A stretch of DNA of 64,000 nucleotides from Solimonas fluminis (lineage in GTDB: Bacteria; Pseudomonadota; Gammaproteobacteria; Nevskiales; Nevskiaceae), in assembly GCF_002930645.1 (NCBI RefSeq), contig NZ_PSNW01000001.1, forward strand, positions 550,600 to 614,599. Reading direction: 5' to 3'. The notes beneath the pieces are model-generated. The model was given only the letters and a program-made list of their open reading frames with translations. It did not search any database and was not told where the DNA came from. Positions 25,588 to 36,409 of this stretch are shown here, one piece after another. Numbering within the stretch: position 1 is the first letter of the stretch; every line of letters starts with the position of its first letter. The translations under genes and the position numbers were made by a program.

Positions 25588-25803
25588 TTACTGCCAGCTC
25601 AAGTCCGGCTTGCGATCATTCGCTACGCAATCCCTCAGATATAAGTTGATCAGGCTCTGATACGGAATTCCCGTTTCCTCGGCCATGCTCTTGAAGTAGC
25701 CGATGACGTCATCACCCATGCGGATCGTCACCTGCCGCTTCAGCTTGGATGCATAGGGGTTCTTGCGCGACTTCATCACTGAAAAGTCGTACTCCTTCTT
25801 CAT
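25588..25803 (-). CDS. brnA: BrnA-type antitoxin
   Basis: A 71-residue protein with a central ribbon-helix-helix-like segment (KRQVTIRMGDDVIGYFKSMA) and the continuation ETGIPYQSLINLYLRDC, as in BrnA/CopG-type antitoxins. It should neutralise the upstream BrnT and repress the pair. The ATG at 25803 overlaps the toxin stop by 4 bp, the usual toxin-first BrnTA order. A longer open frame to 25899 lies inside the toxin and is not likely. Confidence 0.78.
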   Translation of the reverse strand: MKKEYDFSVMKSRKNPYASKLKRQVTIRMGDDVIGYFKSMAEETGIPYQSLINLYLRDCVANDRKPDLSWQ

Positions 25804-26087
25804 GGCGTGGGTCCCTCGTAGTGCTGTCGCTCGCTGGCCGTGGCCTTTCGAGCCGAAATGATCCGGATCGCCTTCCCCCGCTGCCGTTCGCAGTGACAAA
25901 CCACGAGGATGCGGGAACGATGGCTGACGCCCAGCATGATGAAGCGCTCTTCTTCGCCGGAATGGCCTTCATCGAAGAACTGCCGCGCGTACTCATCGAA
26001 GAAAACCGACTTGGCCTCCTCGAAGGACACACCATGCTTCGCGAGATTCGCGCGTGCCTTGGCCGGATCCCATTGGAAGTCAATCAT
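25800..26087 (-). CDS. brnT: BrnT-type ribonuclease toxin
   Basis: A 95-residue protein that opens [25 protein letters not shown], where the [12 protein letters not shown] and later [11 protein letters not shown] motifs are those of BrnT (DUF4258-like) RNA-cleaving toxins. The likely His, Arg and Glu catalytic residues are present, so it may be active. The start at 26087 fits the family N-terminus. Two upstream in-frame codons (26102 and 26108) would run through the operator-like repeats. Base composition is lower in GC than the neighbours. Confidence 0.78.
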   Translation of the reverse strand: MIDFQWDPAKARANLAKHGVSFEEAKSVFFDEYARQFFDEGHSGEEERFIMLGVSHRSRILVVCHCERQRGKAIRIISARKATASERQHYEGPTP

Positions 26088-26104
26088 ACATACAGTGTAC
26101 ATAC
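26087..26104. promoter_or_regulatory. Candidate BrnA operator
   Basis: The word TACATAC occurs at 26087-26093 and 26098-26104, 11 bp apart, at the 5' end of brnT. Direct repeats one helical turn apart suit ribbon-helix-helix repressors such as BrnA. This is an inference from position and spacing. Confidence 0.4.
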
Positions 26105-26167
26105 GCAATGAGGGGCGTCAACGGGTGCACGAAGCCTTGGGCTCGCCCGGAGAAAGGGTACCGCCCC

Positions 26168-26195
26168 CTTGAACCCCACCCTGTCGCCACCAGAT
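26168..26195 (+). promoter_or_regulatory. Possible heat-shock (sigma-32) promoter of clpB
   Basis: CTTGAA at 26168-26173, preceded by CCCCC, matches the -35 box of RpoH. After 13 bases comes CCACCAGAT, a partial match to the CCCCAT-type -10 box. clpB is a classic RpoH target. The match is moderate. Confidence 0.4.
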
Positions 26196-26231
26196 TCAGG
26201 CCAGTACCATTCAACCGAGTAACCCCTTGCC

Positions 26232-28829
<2,598 letters not shown>

Positions 28830-28840
28830 GGGCCACGCAT

Positions 28841-28880
28841 GAACCCCGCTTCGGCCTTGCCGGGGCGGGGTTCTGCTTTT
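28841..28880 (+). terminator. Intrinsic terminator of clpB
   Basis: GAACCCCGC (28841-28849) pairs perfectly with GCGGGGTTC (28865-28873), and TGCTTTT follows. It starts 11 bases after the clpB stop. Confidence 0.75.
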
Positions 28881-28916
28881 CCACCCCGGTTCGCACCCCC
28901 GGGGCAGGCGGGCTAC

Positions 28917-28935
28917 AATGCAAATCATTCTTATC
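28917..28935. promoter_or_regulatory. Fur box-like site upstream of feoA
   Basis: AATGCAAATCATTCTTATC resembles Fur-binding sequences of gammaproteobacteria and overlaps a good -10 box, TACAAT (28914-28919). Ferrous iron uptake genes are commonly Fur-repressed, which supports the call. Confidence 0.6.
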
Positions 28936-28952
28936 TAGCTGCCGCCAGCCCC

Positions 28953-29201
28953 ATGACCCTGTCCGAGCTGCCCCGCAACACCCCCGCCGTCGTGGTCGGG
29001 GTCCAGGATGTCTCCGCCGGCGACCCCATCGCCGTGCGCCTGCGGGAGCTGGGCTTCGTCGCCGGGGAGCCGGTACGCGTCACCGCCCATGGCCCGGCCG
29101 GGCGCGAGCCGCTGCTGGTGCAGATCGGCTATACCCGCTTTGCCCTGCGCCGTGCCGAGGCCGCGCGCGTGTCCGTGAAACTGGCGGAGGCCCGGGCATG
29201 A
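28953..29201 (+). CDS. feoA: Ferrous iron transport protein A
   Basis: An 82-residue cytoplasmic SH3-like protein. It contains the family stretch RLRELGFVAGEPVRV and ends in a strand that includes IGYTRFALRRAEA. FeoA helps FeoB import Fe(II). The ATG at 28953 was chosen because the longer frame runs through the Fur-box-like promoter. It overlaps feoB by 4 bp. Confidence 0.88.
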   Translation: MTLSELPRNTPAVVVGVQDVSAGDPIAVRLRELGFVAGEPVRVTAHGPAGREPLLVQIGYTRFALRRAEAARVSVKLAEARA

Positions 29202-31036
29202 CCGCCCAGTCCCTGCGCATCGCCCTGGTCGGCAACCCCAACTGCGGCAAGACCGCGCTGTTCAACCGCCTGACCGGCAGCCGCCAGAAGGTGGCGAACT
29301 ACGCCGGCGTGACCGTGGAGCGCAAGGAAGGCCGTTTCGCCGCGCCTTCCGGCCGCCATATCCAGGTGCTGGACCTGCCCGGCGCCTACAGCCTGGCCGC
29401 CACCAGCCCCGACGAGGCCGTGACCCGCGACGTCTGCCTGGGCCGCTTCGAGGGCGAGGCGCGCCCGGACCTGCTGGTCTGCGTGGTGGACGCCACCAAC
29501 CTGCGCCTGCATCTGCGCTTCGTGCTGGAACTGCAGCGCCTGGGGCTGCCGATGGTGCTGGCCCTGAACATGTGCGACGCCGCCGAGCGCCGCGGCATCC
29601 GGATCGACGTGGCGAAGCTGCAGGCCGGCCTGGGCCTGCCGGTGGTGCAGACCGTGGCCGTACGCCGCGGCGGCGCCGAGGCCCTGGTGAAGCAGCTCGA
29701 TGGCCAGTTGCCGCCGCTGCCGGCACCGCTGCCGGAAGGCTCGGACCTGCACGCCGAGGTCAGCCGCCTGCTGTCCGCGGCGGTCAGCGTGCCGGAGCGC
29801 ACCGCGCGCATCGACGACGCCATCGACCGCGTGGTGCTGCATCCGGTGTTCGGCCTGGCCCTGCTGGCGGTGCTGATGTTCACGATCTTCCAGGCGGTGT
29901 TCTCCTGGGCCGCGCCGCTGATGGACAGCATCGATGCCGGTGCCGCCTGGCTGGGCGCTGCGGCGGGCGAGGCCATGCCCGAGGGCCTGCTCAAGAGCCT
30001 GCTCGTGGACGGCATCATCGCGGGCCTGGGCGGCGTGATCATCTTCCTGCCGCAGATCCTGATCCTGTTCCTGTTCATCCTGCTGCTGGAGGAGTCCGGC
30101 TACCTGCCGCGCGCCGCCTTCCTGCTGGACCGCATGATGGTCGGCGCCGGCCTCACCGGCCGCAGCTTCATCCCGCTGCTGTCCAGCTTCGCCTGCGCGA
30201 TCCCCGGCATCATGGCCGCACGCACCATCCAGGACCCGCGCGATCGCCTCGCCACGATCCTGGTGGCGCCGCTGATGACCTGTTCGGCGCGCCTGCCGGT
30301 CTATGCCTTGCTGATCGCCGCCTTCATCCCGCAGCAGGACGTGGGCATCTTCAACCTCCAGGGCCTGGTGCTGTTCGCACTCTATGCCGCCGGCATCCTC
30401 AGCGCGCTGGTGGTGGCCTACGTGATGAAGTGGACGCGCCGCGACCACAGCGAACACTCCCTGCTGCTGGAACTGCCGAGCTACCGCCTGCCCAATCCGG
30501 CCGACATCGCCATCGGCCTCTGGGAACGCGCCGGCATCTTCCTCAAGCGCGTCGGCACCATCATCCTGGCGCTGACGATCCTGCTGTGGTTCCTGTCCAC
30601 TTTCCCGGCGCCGCCGCCGGGAGCGACCGGCGCCGCCATCGACTACAGCCTGGCCGGCACCATCGGCAAGTGGATGCAGCCGCTGTTCGATCCCATCGGC
30701 TTCAACTGGCAGATCTGCATTGCGCTGATCCCGGGCCTGGCGGCGCGCGAGGTGGCCGTGGGCGCGCTCGCCACGGTCTACGCCCTGTCCGCCACCGGGG
30801 AGGACCCCTCCGGCTCGCTGATCCCGATCATCGCCGACCAGTGGACCCTGGCCACGGCGCTGTCGCTGCTGGCCTGGTACGTCTACGCCCCGCAGTGCCT
30901 GGCCACGCTGGCCACGATCCGCCGCGAGGGCGGCGGCTGGCGTACCGTCGGCATCGCCGCCGGCTACCTCTTCGGCCTGGCCTACCTGGCCTCGCTGGTC
31001 ACCTACCAGGTCACCCTGGCACTGACGGGTGGATGA
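29198..31036 (+). CDS. feoB: Ferrous iron transporter FeoB
   Basis: A 612-residue Fe(II) transporter with a cytoplasmic G domain: G1 GNPNCGKT (about 11-18), G3 DLPG (about 59-62) and G4 NMCD (about 123-126). About eight membrane segments follow, including the Gate-type core with SFACAIPG. It is shorter than E. coli FeoB (about 770 residues) but is a normal length for the compact FeoB group. It is co-transcribed with feoA and the following Cys-rich gene. Confidence 0.93.
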   Translation: MTAQSLRIALVGNPNCGKTALFNRLTGSRQKVANYAGVTVERKEGRFAAPSGRHIQVLDLPGAYSLAATSPDEAVTRDVCLGRFEGEARPDLLVCVVDATNLRLHLRFVLELQRLGLPMVLALNMCDAAERRGIRIDVAKLQAGLGLPVVQTVAVRRGGAEALVKQLDGQLPPLPAPLPEGSDLHAEVSRLLSAAVSVPERTARIDDAIDRVVLHPVFGLALLAVLMFTIFQAVFSWAAPLMDSIDAGAAWLGAAAGEAMPEGLLKSLLVDGIIAGLGGVIIFLPQILILFLFILLLEESGYLPRAAFLLDRMMVGAGLTGRSFIPLLSSFACAIPGIMAARTIQDPRDRLATILVAPLMTCSARLPVYALLIAAFIPQQDVGIFNLQGLVLFALYAAGILSALVVAYVMKWTRRDHSEHSLLLELPSYRLPNPADIAIGLWERAGIFLKRVGTIILALTILLWFLSTFPAPPPGATGAAIDYSLAGTIGKWMQPLFDPIGFNWQICIALIPGLAAREVAVGALATVYALSATGEDPSGSLIPIIADQWTLATALSLLAWYVYAPQCLATLATIRREGGGWRTVGIAAGYLFGLAYLASLVTYQVTLALTGG

Positions 31037-31040
31037 AGCC

Positions 31041-31286
31041 ATGAACACCTATGCCCTGTTCGAGTTCGCGGTGATCGGCGGCGCCCTGCTGCTGAGCTTG
31101 TGGACCGTGCTGGGCAAGCTGGCACCCCACTGGCGGGCCACCCTGGTGGCCCGCCTGCGCGGCCAGCCGGCCCCCAAGGCCGGCTCGACCGGCGGCTGCG
31201 GCAGCTGCAACAGCTGCGGCAGCTGCGACACGCCCAAGCCCGAGCCCCGGAAGGACGCGCCGATACGGTTCCACCGGGGCGCCTAG
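31041..31286 (+). CDS. FeoB-associated Cys-rich membrane protein
   Basis: An 81-residue protein with one membrane segment (about residues 5-25) and a motif GGCGSCNSCGSC near residues 54-65. The position 4 bp after feoB and this layout match the small Cys-rich partners found next to compact FeoB proteins. These may replace the Cys-rich C-terminus of longer FeoB. Iron or redox binding by the five-Cys cluster is inferred. The ATG at 31041 follows GGATGAAG. Confidence 0.7.
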   Translation: MNTYALFEFAVIGGALLLSLWTVLGKLAPHWRATLVARLRGQPAPKAGSTGGCGSCNSCGSCDTPKPEPRKDAPIRFHRGA

Positions 31287-31353
31287 GCGGCGCGGCTGCC
31301 GATGCCGGAGCCCGCGTGAGATAATTGGCGGCTCTGTCTGTCGAACCGCTGCC

Positions 31354-34300
31354 ATGTCCGCCGAATCGTCCCTCCCCGCCCCCCTCTCCGGCGCCGCCCA
31401 GGCGCTCGCAGCCGTGGAGCTGGCGCTGGCGCACGAAGGCCCCGTGGTGGTCCTGGCCGGCAACGAGCAGCAGGCGCACCGGCTGGAGGAGGACCTGCGC
31501 TTCTTCCTGGCCGGCCGGCTGCCGCTGCTGCACCTACCGGATACCGAGGTCCTGCCCTACGACCAGTTCTCGCCGCACCAGGAGATCCTGTCGGACCGCC
31601 TGCGCGCACTGGCCCGGTTGCCGCAGCTGCAGCGCGGCATCCTGCTGGCGACCGCCGATGCCCTGATCCATCGCCTGCCGCCGCGTGACTGGCTGTCCGG
31701 GCGCAGCTTCCAGCTCGGGGTGGGCGACAAGCTGGACCCGCACGCCTTCCGCGAGCGCCTGGTGGCCGCCGGCTACCAGTCCGTGTCCGAGGTGCAGACC
31801 CAGGGCGAGTTCGCCGTGCGCGGCGCGCTGGTGGACCTGTTTCCCATGGGCAGCAGCTCCGCCTTCCGCATCGACCTGTTCGACGACGAGATCGAGACGA
31901 TCCGCAGCTTCGATCCGGAAACCCAGCGCAGCCTCGACAAGGTGGAGGACATCCGCCTGCTGCCGGCGCGCGAATTCCCGACCGACCGCGAGGGAATCGA
32001 GACCTTCCGCCGCCGCTACCGCGAGTACTTCCCGGGCGACCCGGCCCGCTCGCAGATCTATGCCGAGGTCAGCCGCAAGCTGATGCCCGGCGGCATCGAG
32101 TCCTACCTGCCGCTGTTCTTCAACCAGACCCACGGCCTGCTCGATTACCTGCCGCCCAGCGCGATCCTGATGCCGGTGGCGGACCTGGAGCAGGCGCTGC
32201 AGACCGACTGGCAGCAGATCGAGGAGCGCTACGAGCGCTACCGCGGCGACATCGAGCGCCCGCTGATGAAGCCAGCGGACCTGTACCGGGAGCCGGCGCA
32301 GGCGCTGCGCGAGATGGCGCTGTATGAAACCCGGCGCCCCGATCTCGACGCCTCCGCCCCCCCGGCCGGTGTGGAGGACCTGCGTGCCTGGCTCAGGCAG
32401 ACCACCGCGCGCGTGCTGTTCGTGGCCGAATCGCCGGGCCGCCGCGAAGCGGTGCTGGCCTGGCTCAAGCCGCTGGGCCTGCAGACCCGCGAGTACAAGG
32501 ACTGGGCCGAGTTCACCACCGACGGCAAGCGCTACGGCATCGTGCTCGGCCCGCTGCAGGACAGCTTCCGCTATGCCGCCGGCAGCGTGGCCGTGGTGTC
32601 CGAGTCGCAGCTGTTCGGCAACCGAGCACCGACCCAGACCCGCCGAAGCCGCAGCAAGATACGCGACCCCGAGACGATCCTGCGCGATCTCTCGACGCTG
32701 TCCATCGGTTCGCCGGTGGTCCATGTGCAGCACGGCGTGGGACGCTACCGGGGGCTCGAGAAACTCGATGCCGGCGGCATCGTCGCCGAGTACCTGCTGC
32801 TGGAGTACGCCGACGGCAAGCGCTACGTCCCGGTGGGTTCGCTGAACCTGATCCACCGCTATACCGGCAGCGAGGACGACAAGGCCCCGCTTCATGCCCT
32901 GGGTTCGGAACGCTGGGCCAAGGCCCAGGCCAAGGCGCGCGAGAAGGCGGCGGACGTGGCCGCCGAACTGCTGCAGATCCAGGCACGCCGTGCCGCCAAG
33001 CCGGGCCTGGCGCTGGATTTCGACGAGGAAGAGTACGCGCGCTTCTGCGACAGCTTCCCCTTCACGCCGACGCAGGACCAGCAGAAGGCCATCGACGCCG
33101 TGCTGGACGACTTGCGCAGCGAAAAGACCATGGACCGCGTCGTCTGCGGCGACGTCGGCTTCGGCAAGACCGAGGTGGCGCTGCGCGCCTGCTTCGCTGC
33201 TGCACGGGCCGGCCGCCAGGTCTGCATGCTGGCGCCCACCACGCTGCTGGCCGAGCAGCACGCCAAGAACTTCGCCGACCGCTTCGCCGGCTGGCCGATC
33301 CGCGTCGGCAGCCTGTCGCGCATGCGCACCGCCAGGGAGCAGACGGCGATGCTCAAGGAGCTGGAAAGCGGCGCGCTGGATATCGTCATCGGCACCCACC
33401 GCCTGCTGCAGCCCGACGTGAAGTTCAGGAACCTGGGCCTGGTCGTGGTGGACGAGGAACACCGCTTCGGCGTGCGCCACAAGGAGGCGCTGAAGAACCT
33501 GCGCGCCGAGGTGGATCTGCTGACGCTGACCGCGACGCCGATCCCGCGCACGCTCAACATGTCGCTGGCCGGCCTGCGCGACCTGTCCATCATCGCCACG
33601 CCGCCGCCCTCGCGCATCGCCATCAAGACCGCGGTGCACGAGTGGAACAACACCCTGGTCTACGAGGCCTGCCTGCGCGAGCTGCGCCGCGGCGGCCAGA
33701 TCTACATCCTGCACAACGAGGTCAAGGACATCGAGCCGTTCTCGCGCAGCATCCAGGAACTGGTGCCCGAGGGCCGCGTGCGCTATGCCCACGGCCAGAT
33801 GCGTGAGCGCGAGCTGGAGCAGGTGATGCTGGATTTCTACCACCAGCGCTTCAACATCCTGGTGGCGACCACGATCATCGAGTCCGGCATCGACGTGCCC
33901 ACCGCCAATACCATCGTGATTGACCGTGCCGACACTTTGGGCCTGGCGCAGCTGCACCAGCTGCGCGGCCGCGTCGGCCGCTCGCACCACCGCGCCTACG
34001 CCTACCTGATGGTGCCGTCCAAGCGCGCGCTGTCCACCGACGCGCAGAAGCGCCTGGACGCCATCGAGACCCTGGGCGACCTGGGCTCGGGCTTCGCCCT
34101 GGCGACGCACGACCTGGAGATCCGCGGTGCCGGCGAACTGCTGGGCGAGGACCAGACCGGCCAGATCGAGGAAGTGGGCTTCACGATGTACGCCGAGCTG
34201 CTGGCCCGCGCGGTCAAGGCGATCAAATCCGGCAGGATCGACGACAGCCCCTTCGGCCGCTCCGACTGCGAGGTGGACCTGGGCGCCTCGGCCCTGATCC

Positions 34301-34695
34301 CCGACGACTACATCCCCGACGTGCACGCGCGCCTGACGTTGTACAAGCGCATCGCGGAAGCCGGCACCGACGCCGAACTGGACGAGTTGAAGGTGGAGAT
34401 GATCGACCGCTTCGGCCTGCTGCCGCCGGCGGCGGAGCGCCTGTTCGATGCGACGCGCCTGCGCATCGCCGCGCAGGCGCTGGGCCTGTCGAAGCTGCGT
34501 GCCGGGGCGCGCTCCGCGGCCTTCGACTTCGGCCCGCAGACCACGATCGACCCGGTGAAGATGATCCGGCTGATCCAGACCCAGCCCAAGTACTGGAAGC
34601 TGGAAGGACAGAAGCGCCTGCACTGGTACACGAACCTGGAGAAGGTCGAGGAGCGGGCGGAGATGCTGCTGAAGGCGATGGGGAGCCTTCGCTAG
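31354..34695 (+). CDS. mfd: Transcription-repair coupling factor
   Basis: A 1113-residue Mfd. The N-terminal UvrB-like region is followed by the RNA polymerase-interacting domain (about 455-510, with VQHGVGRYRGLEKL). The RecG-like translocase has Walker A GDVGFGKTE (about 599-607) and the DEEH box (about 700). The C-terminal part contains the TRG motif. It removes stalled RNA polymerase and recruits UvrA. A -10-like GAGATAAT lies at 31317-31324. Confidence 0.95.
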   Translation: MSAESSLPAPLSGAAQALAAVELALAHEGPVVVLAGNEQQAHRLEEDLRFFLAGRLPLLHLPDTEVLPYDQFSPHQEILSDRLRALARLPQLQRGILLATADALIHRLPPRDWLSGRSFQLGVGDKLDPHAFRERLVAAGYQSVSEVQTQGEFAVRGALVDLFPMGSSSAFRIDLFDDEIETIRSFDPETQRSLDKVEDIRLLPAREFPTDREGIETFRRRYREYFPGDPARSQIYAEVSRKLMPGGIESYLPLFFNQTHGLLDYLPPSAILMPVADLEQALQTDWQQIEERYERYRGDIERPLMKPADLYREPAQALREMALYETRRPDLDASAPPAGVEDLRAWLRQTTARVLFVAESPGRREAVLAWLKPLGLQTREYKDWAEFTTDGKRYGIVLGPLQDSFRYAAGSVAVVSESQLFGNRAPTQTRRSRSKIRDPETILRDLSTLSIGSPVVHVQHGVGRYRGLEKLDAGGIVAEYLLLEYADGKRYVPVGSLNLIHRYTGSEDDKAPLHALGSERWAKAQAKAREKAADVAAELLQIQARRAAKPGLALDFDEEEYARFCDSFPFTPTQDQQKAIDAVLDDLRSEKTMDRVVCGDVGFGKTEVALRACFAAARAGRQVCMLAPTTLLAEQHAKNFADRFAGWPIRVGSLSRMRTAREQTAMLKELESGALDIVIGTHRLLQPDVKFRNLGLVVVDEEHRFGVRHKEALKNLRAEVDLLTLTATPIPRTLNMSLAGLRDLSIIATPPPSRIAIKTAVHEWNNTLVYEACLRELRRGGQIYILHNEVKDIEPFSRSIQELVPEGRVRYAHGQMRERELEQVMLDFYHQRFNILVATTIIESGIDVPTANTIVIDRADTLGLAQLHQLRGRVGRSHHRAYAYLMVPSKRALSTDAQKRLDAIETLGDLGSGFALATHDLEIRGAGELLGEDQTGQIEEVGFTMYAELLARAVKAIKSGRIDDSPFGRSDCEVDLGASALIPDDYIPDVHARLTLYKRIAEAGTDAELDELKVEMIDRFGLLPPAAERLFDATRLRIAAQALGLSKLRAGARSAAFDFGPQTTIDPVKMIRLIQTQPKYWKLEGQKRLHWYTNLEKVEERAEMLLKAMGSLR

Positions 34696-34704
34696 CGGTT
34701 TTTG

Positions 34705-34732
34705 TCCCCTCTCCCGCGAGCGGGAGAGGGGA
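34705..34732. repeat. Perfect palindrome between mfd and the nitronate monooxygenase gene
   Basis: TCCCCTCTCCCGC (34705-34717) and GCGGGAGAGGGGA (34720-34732) pair over 13 bp with a 2-base centre. The word CCCTCTCCCG...CGGGAGAGGG is a common dispersed palindrome in related GC-rich genomes. It lies between convergent genes and may serve as a terminator for both, although no T-run follows on either strand. Confidence 0.65.
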
Positions 34733-34742
34733 AGATCAGGGC

Positions 34743-35723
34743 TCAGTTCACCGCAAGCCTTTCGCGCGCGCCGCGATACTCCGCCTTCAGCCGATTGACC
34801 AGCGTCTCCACCGTCTCGATCTGCTTCACGGCGCCGATGCCCTGGCCGCAGCCCCAGATGTCCTTCCAGGCCTTCTTGCCGACGTCGCCGATCTCGCCGC
34901 TGGCGGCGGCACCGAAGTCCATGTCGGAGGCACTGCCCTTTTCCAGGGCGTCCGGATTCAGGCCGGCATTGACGATGGAGGGGCGCAGGTAGTTGCCGTG
35001 CACGCCGGTGAAGAGGTTGGAGTAGACGATGTCGTCCGCGCCGCAGTCGACGATCATCTGCTTGTAGCGCGCGTCGGCATTGGCCTCCTGCGTCGCGATC
35101 AGTGCCGAGCCCATGTACGCCAGGTCCGCGCCCATCGCCTGCGCGGCGAGGATGGCGTTGCCGTTGGCGATGGAGCCCGACAGCAGCAGCGGGCCGTCGA
35201 ACCACTCGCGGATCTCCTGGATCAGCGCGAAGGGCGACAGCGTGCCGGCATGGCCGCCGGCACCGGCCGCCACGGCGATCAGGCCGTCCGCACCCTTCTC
35301 GATGGCCTTCTTCGCGAAGAAATTGTTGATGATGTCGTGCAGCACGATGCCGCCGTAGGAATGCACGGCCTGGTTGACCTCGGGCCGGGCACCCAGCGAG
35401 GTGATGACCACCGGCACCTTGTACTTCACGCAGACCTCCAGGTCATGCTCCAGGCGCGCATTGGACTTGTGGACGATCTGGTTGACGGCATAGGGCGCCG
35501 CCGGCGTGTCCGGGTTGGCCTGGTTCCAGGCATCCAGCTCCTCGTTGATGCGCTTGAGCCAGACCTCGAGCTGGTCGGCGGGGCGCGCATTCAGCGCCGG
35601 GAAGGAGCCGATGATGCCGGCCTTGCACTGGGCAATGACCAGGTCCGGATTGGACACGATGAACAGGGGGGCGCCGACGACGGGCAGACGCAGGCGGTTC
35701 TTCAATTGGACAGGCAGGGCCAT
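34743..35723 (-). CDS. Nitronate monooxygenase family flavoprotein
   Basis: A 326-residue FMN-dependent TIM barrel of the 2-nitropropane dioxygenase type. It opens with RLPVVGAPLFIVSNPDLV and contains the AGAGGHAG flavin-binding loop and the DIVYSNLFTGVHGNYLRPS region of the class that includes bacterial NMO and enoyl reductase relatives. It probably oxidises nitronates or a related carbonyl compound. It is divergent from a padR gene with twin operators between them, so it is probably controlled by that regulator. Confidence 0.78.
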   Translation of the reverse strand: MALPVQLKNRLRLPVVGAPLFIVSNPDLVIAQCKAGIIGSFPALNARPADQLEVWLKRINEELDAWNQANPDTPAAPYAVNQIVHKSNARLEHDLEVCVKYKVPVVITSLGARPEVNQAVHSYGGIVLHDIINNFFAKKAIEKGADGLIAVAAGAGGHAGTLSPFALIQEIREWFDGPLLLSGSIANGNAILAAQAMGADLAYMGSALIATQEANADARYKQMIVDCGADDIVYSNLFTGVHGNYLRPSIVNAGLNPDALEKGSASDMDFGAAASGEIGDVGKKAWKDIWGCGQGIGAVKQIETVETLVNRLKAEYRGARERLAVN

Positions 35724-35733
35724 GACTCACTCC

Positions 35734-35753
35734 ATATGCAAGATATTGCATAT
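35734..35753. promoter_or_regulatory. Operator 1 between the NMO gene and padR
   Basis: A 20-bp palindrome with arms ATATGCAA and TTGCATAT around GATA. It is repeated almost identically 39 bp away. It lies 10 bp upstream of the NMO start codon. The PadR-family protein is the likely ligand. Confidence 0.7.
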
Positions 35754-35772
35754 CCTTGCACAGACGAGGATC

Positions 35773-35792
35773 ATATGCAACATATTGCATAT
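35773..35792. promoter_or_regulatory. Operator 2 between the NMO gene and padR
   Basis: The same palindrome as operator 1, with arms ATATGCAA and TTGCATAT around CATA, ending 20 bp before the padR start. Two identical sites about four helical turns apart suggest cooperative binding and autoregulation. Confidence 0.7.
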
Positions 35793-35812
35793 CAGTCCAA
35801 GCGGAGCCCGCC

Positions 35813-36409
35813 ATGTCGCTGAAGAACGCCATCCTCGTGCTGCTCGAGGGCAAGCCCGGCACCGGCTACGATCTTGCCCAGCGCTTCCGCGGCGGCATCG
35901 GCCAGTTCTGGTCCGCCTCCCACCAGCAGATCTACCAGGAGCTGAAAGCCCTGGGCCAGGATGGCCTGGTGGAGTTCGAGTTGCAGGAGCAGGCCTCCCG
36001 GCCCGACCGCAAGCACTACCGCATCACCGCCGAGGGCCGCGCGGCGCTGAAGGCCTGGCTGGAGGGTCCCTGGAAGCCCGAGCGGATCAGCAGTGCGATC
36101 CTCCTGCGGCTGTATGCGGCGAACCTGGCGGACTCCGCCCCCGTGCTGGAGGAACTGGACCGGAATCTGGCGCAGTTCCGCGACAAGCTGGCGGAATACC
36201 TGCAGCAGGAGTCCTCGCACCTTGCCCGCAGCGGCCGCTCCAGCCTGCGGCAGGCACTGGTCTACGTCTCGCTGCGCTTCGGCATCCGCAACCTGCAGAG
36301 CTGGATCATGCTGCTGGCCGAGGTGCGGGCCCTGCTCACGCAGGGGCGGGTACCGGAGCGGCCCGCACTGGACGAGCTGGGGCCCGCCGGCGGCGCGGGC
36401 AGGCCCTAG
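35813..36409 (+). CDS. PadR-family transcriptional regulator
   Basis: A 198-residue protein with an N-terminal winged helix (about 1-80, ILVLLEGKPGTGYDLAQRF, then a recognition helix around SHQQIYQELKAL). A longer C-terminal helical domain (about 90-180) resembles the VirR/AphA-like PadR subtype. It should repress itself and the divergent NMO gene through the two palindromes between them. The inducer is unknown. The ATG at 35813 was preferred because an earlier one lies across operator 2. Confidence 0.82.
   Translation: MSLKNAILVLLEGKPGTGYDLAQRFRGGIGQFWSASHQQIYQELKALGQDGLVEFELQEQASRPDRKHYRITAEGRAALKAWLEGPWKPERISSAILLRLYAANLADSAPVLEELDRNLAQFRDKLAEYLQQESSHLARSGRSSLRQALVYVSLRFGIRNLQSWIMLLAEVRALLTQGRVPERPALDELGPAGGAGRP

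Noticed and set aside
34705-34732. Palindrome after mfd as a true Rho-independent terminator
   Set aside because: No T-run follows on either strand. It is reported as a repeat instead.
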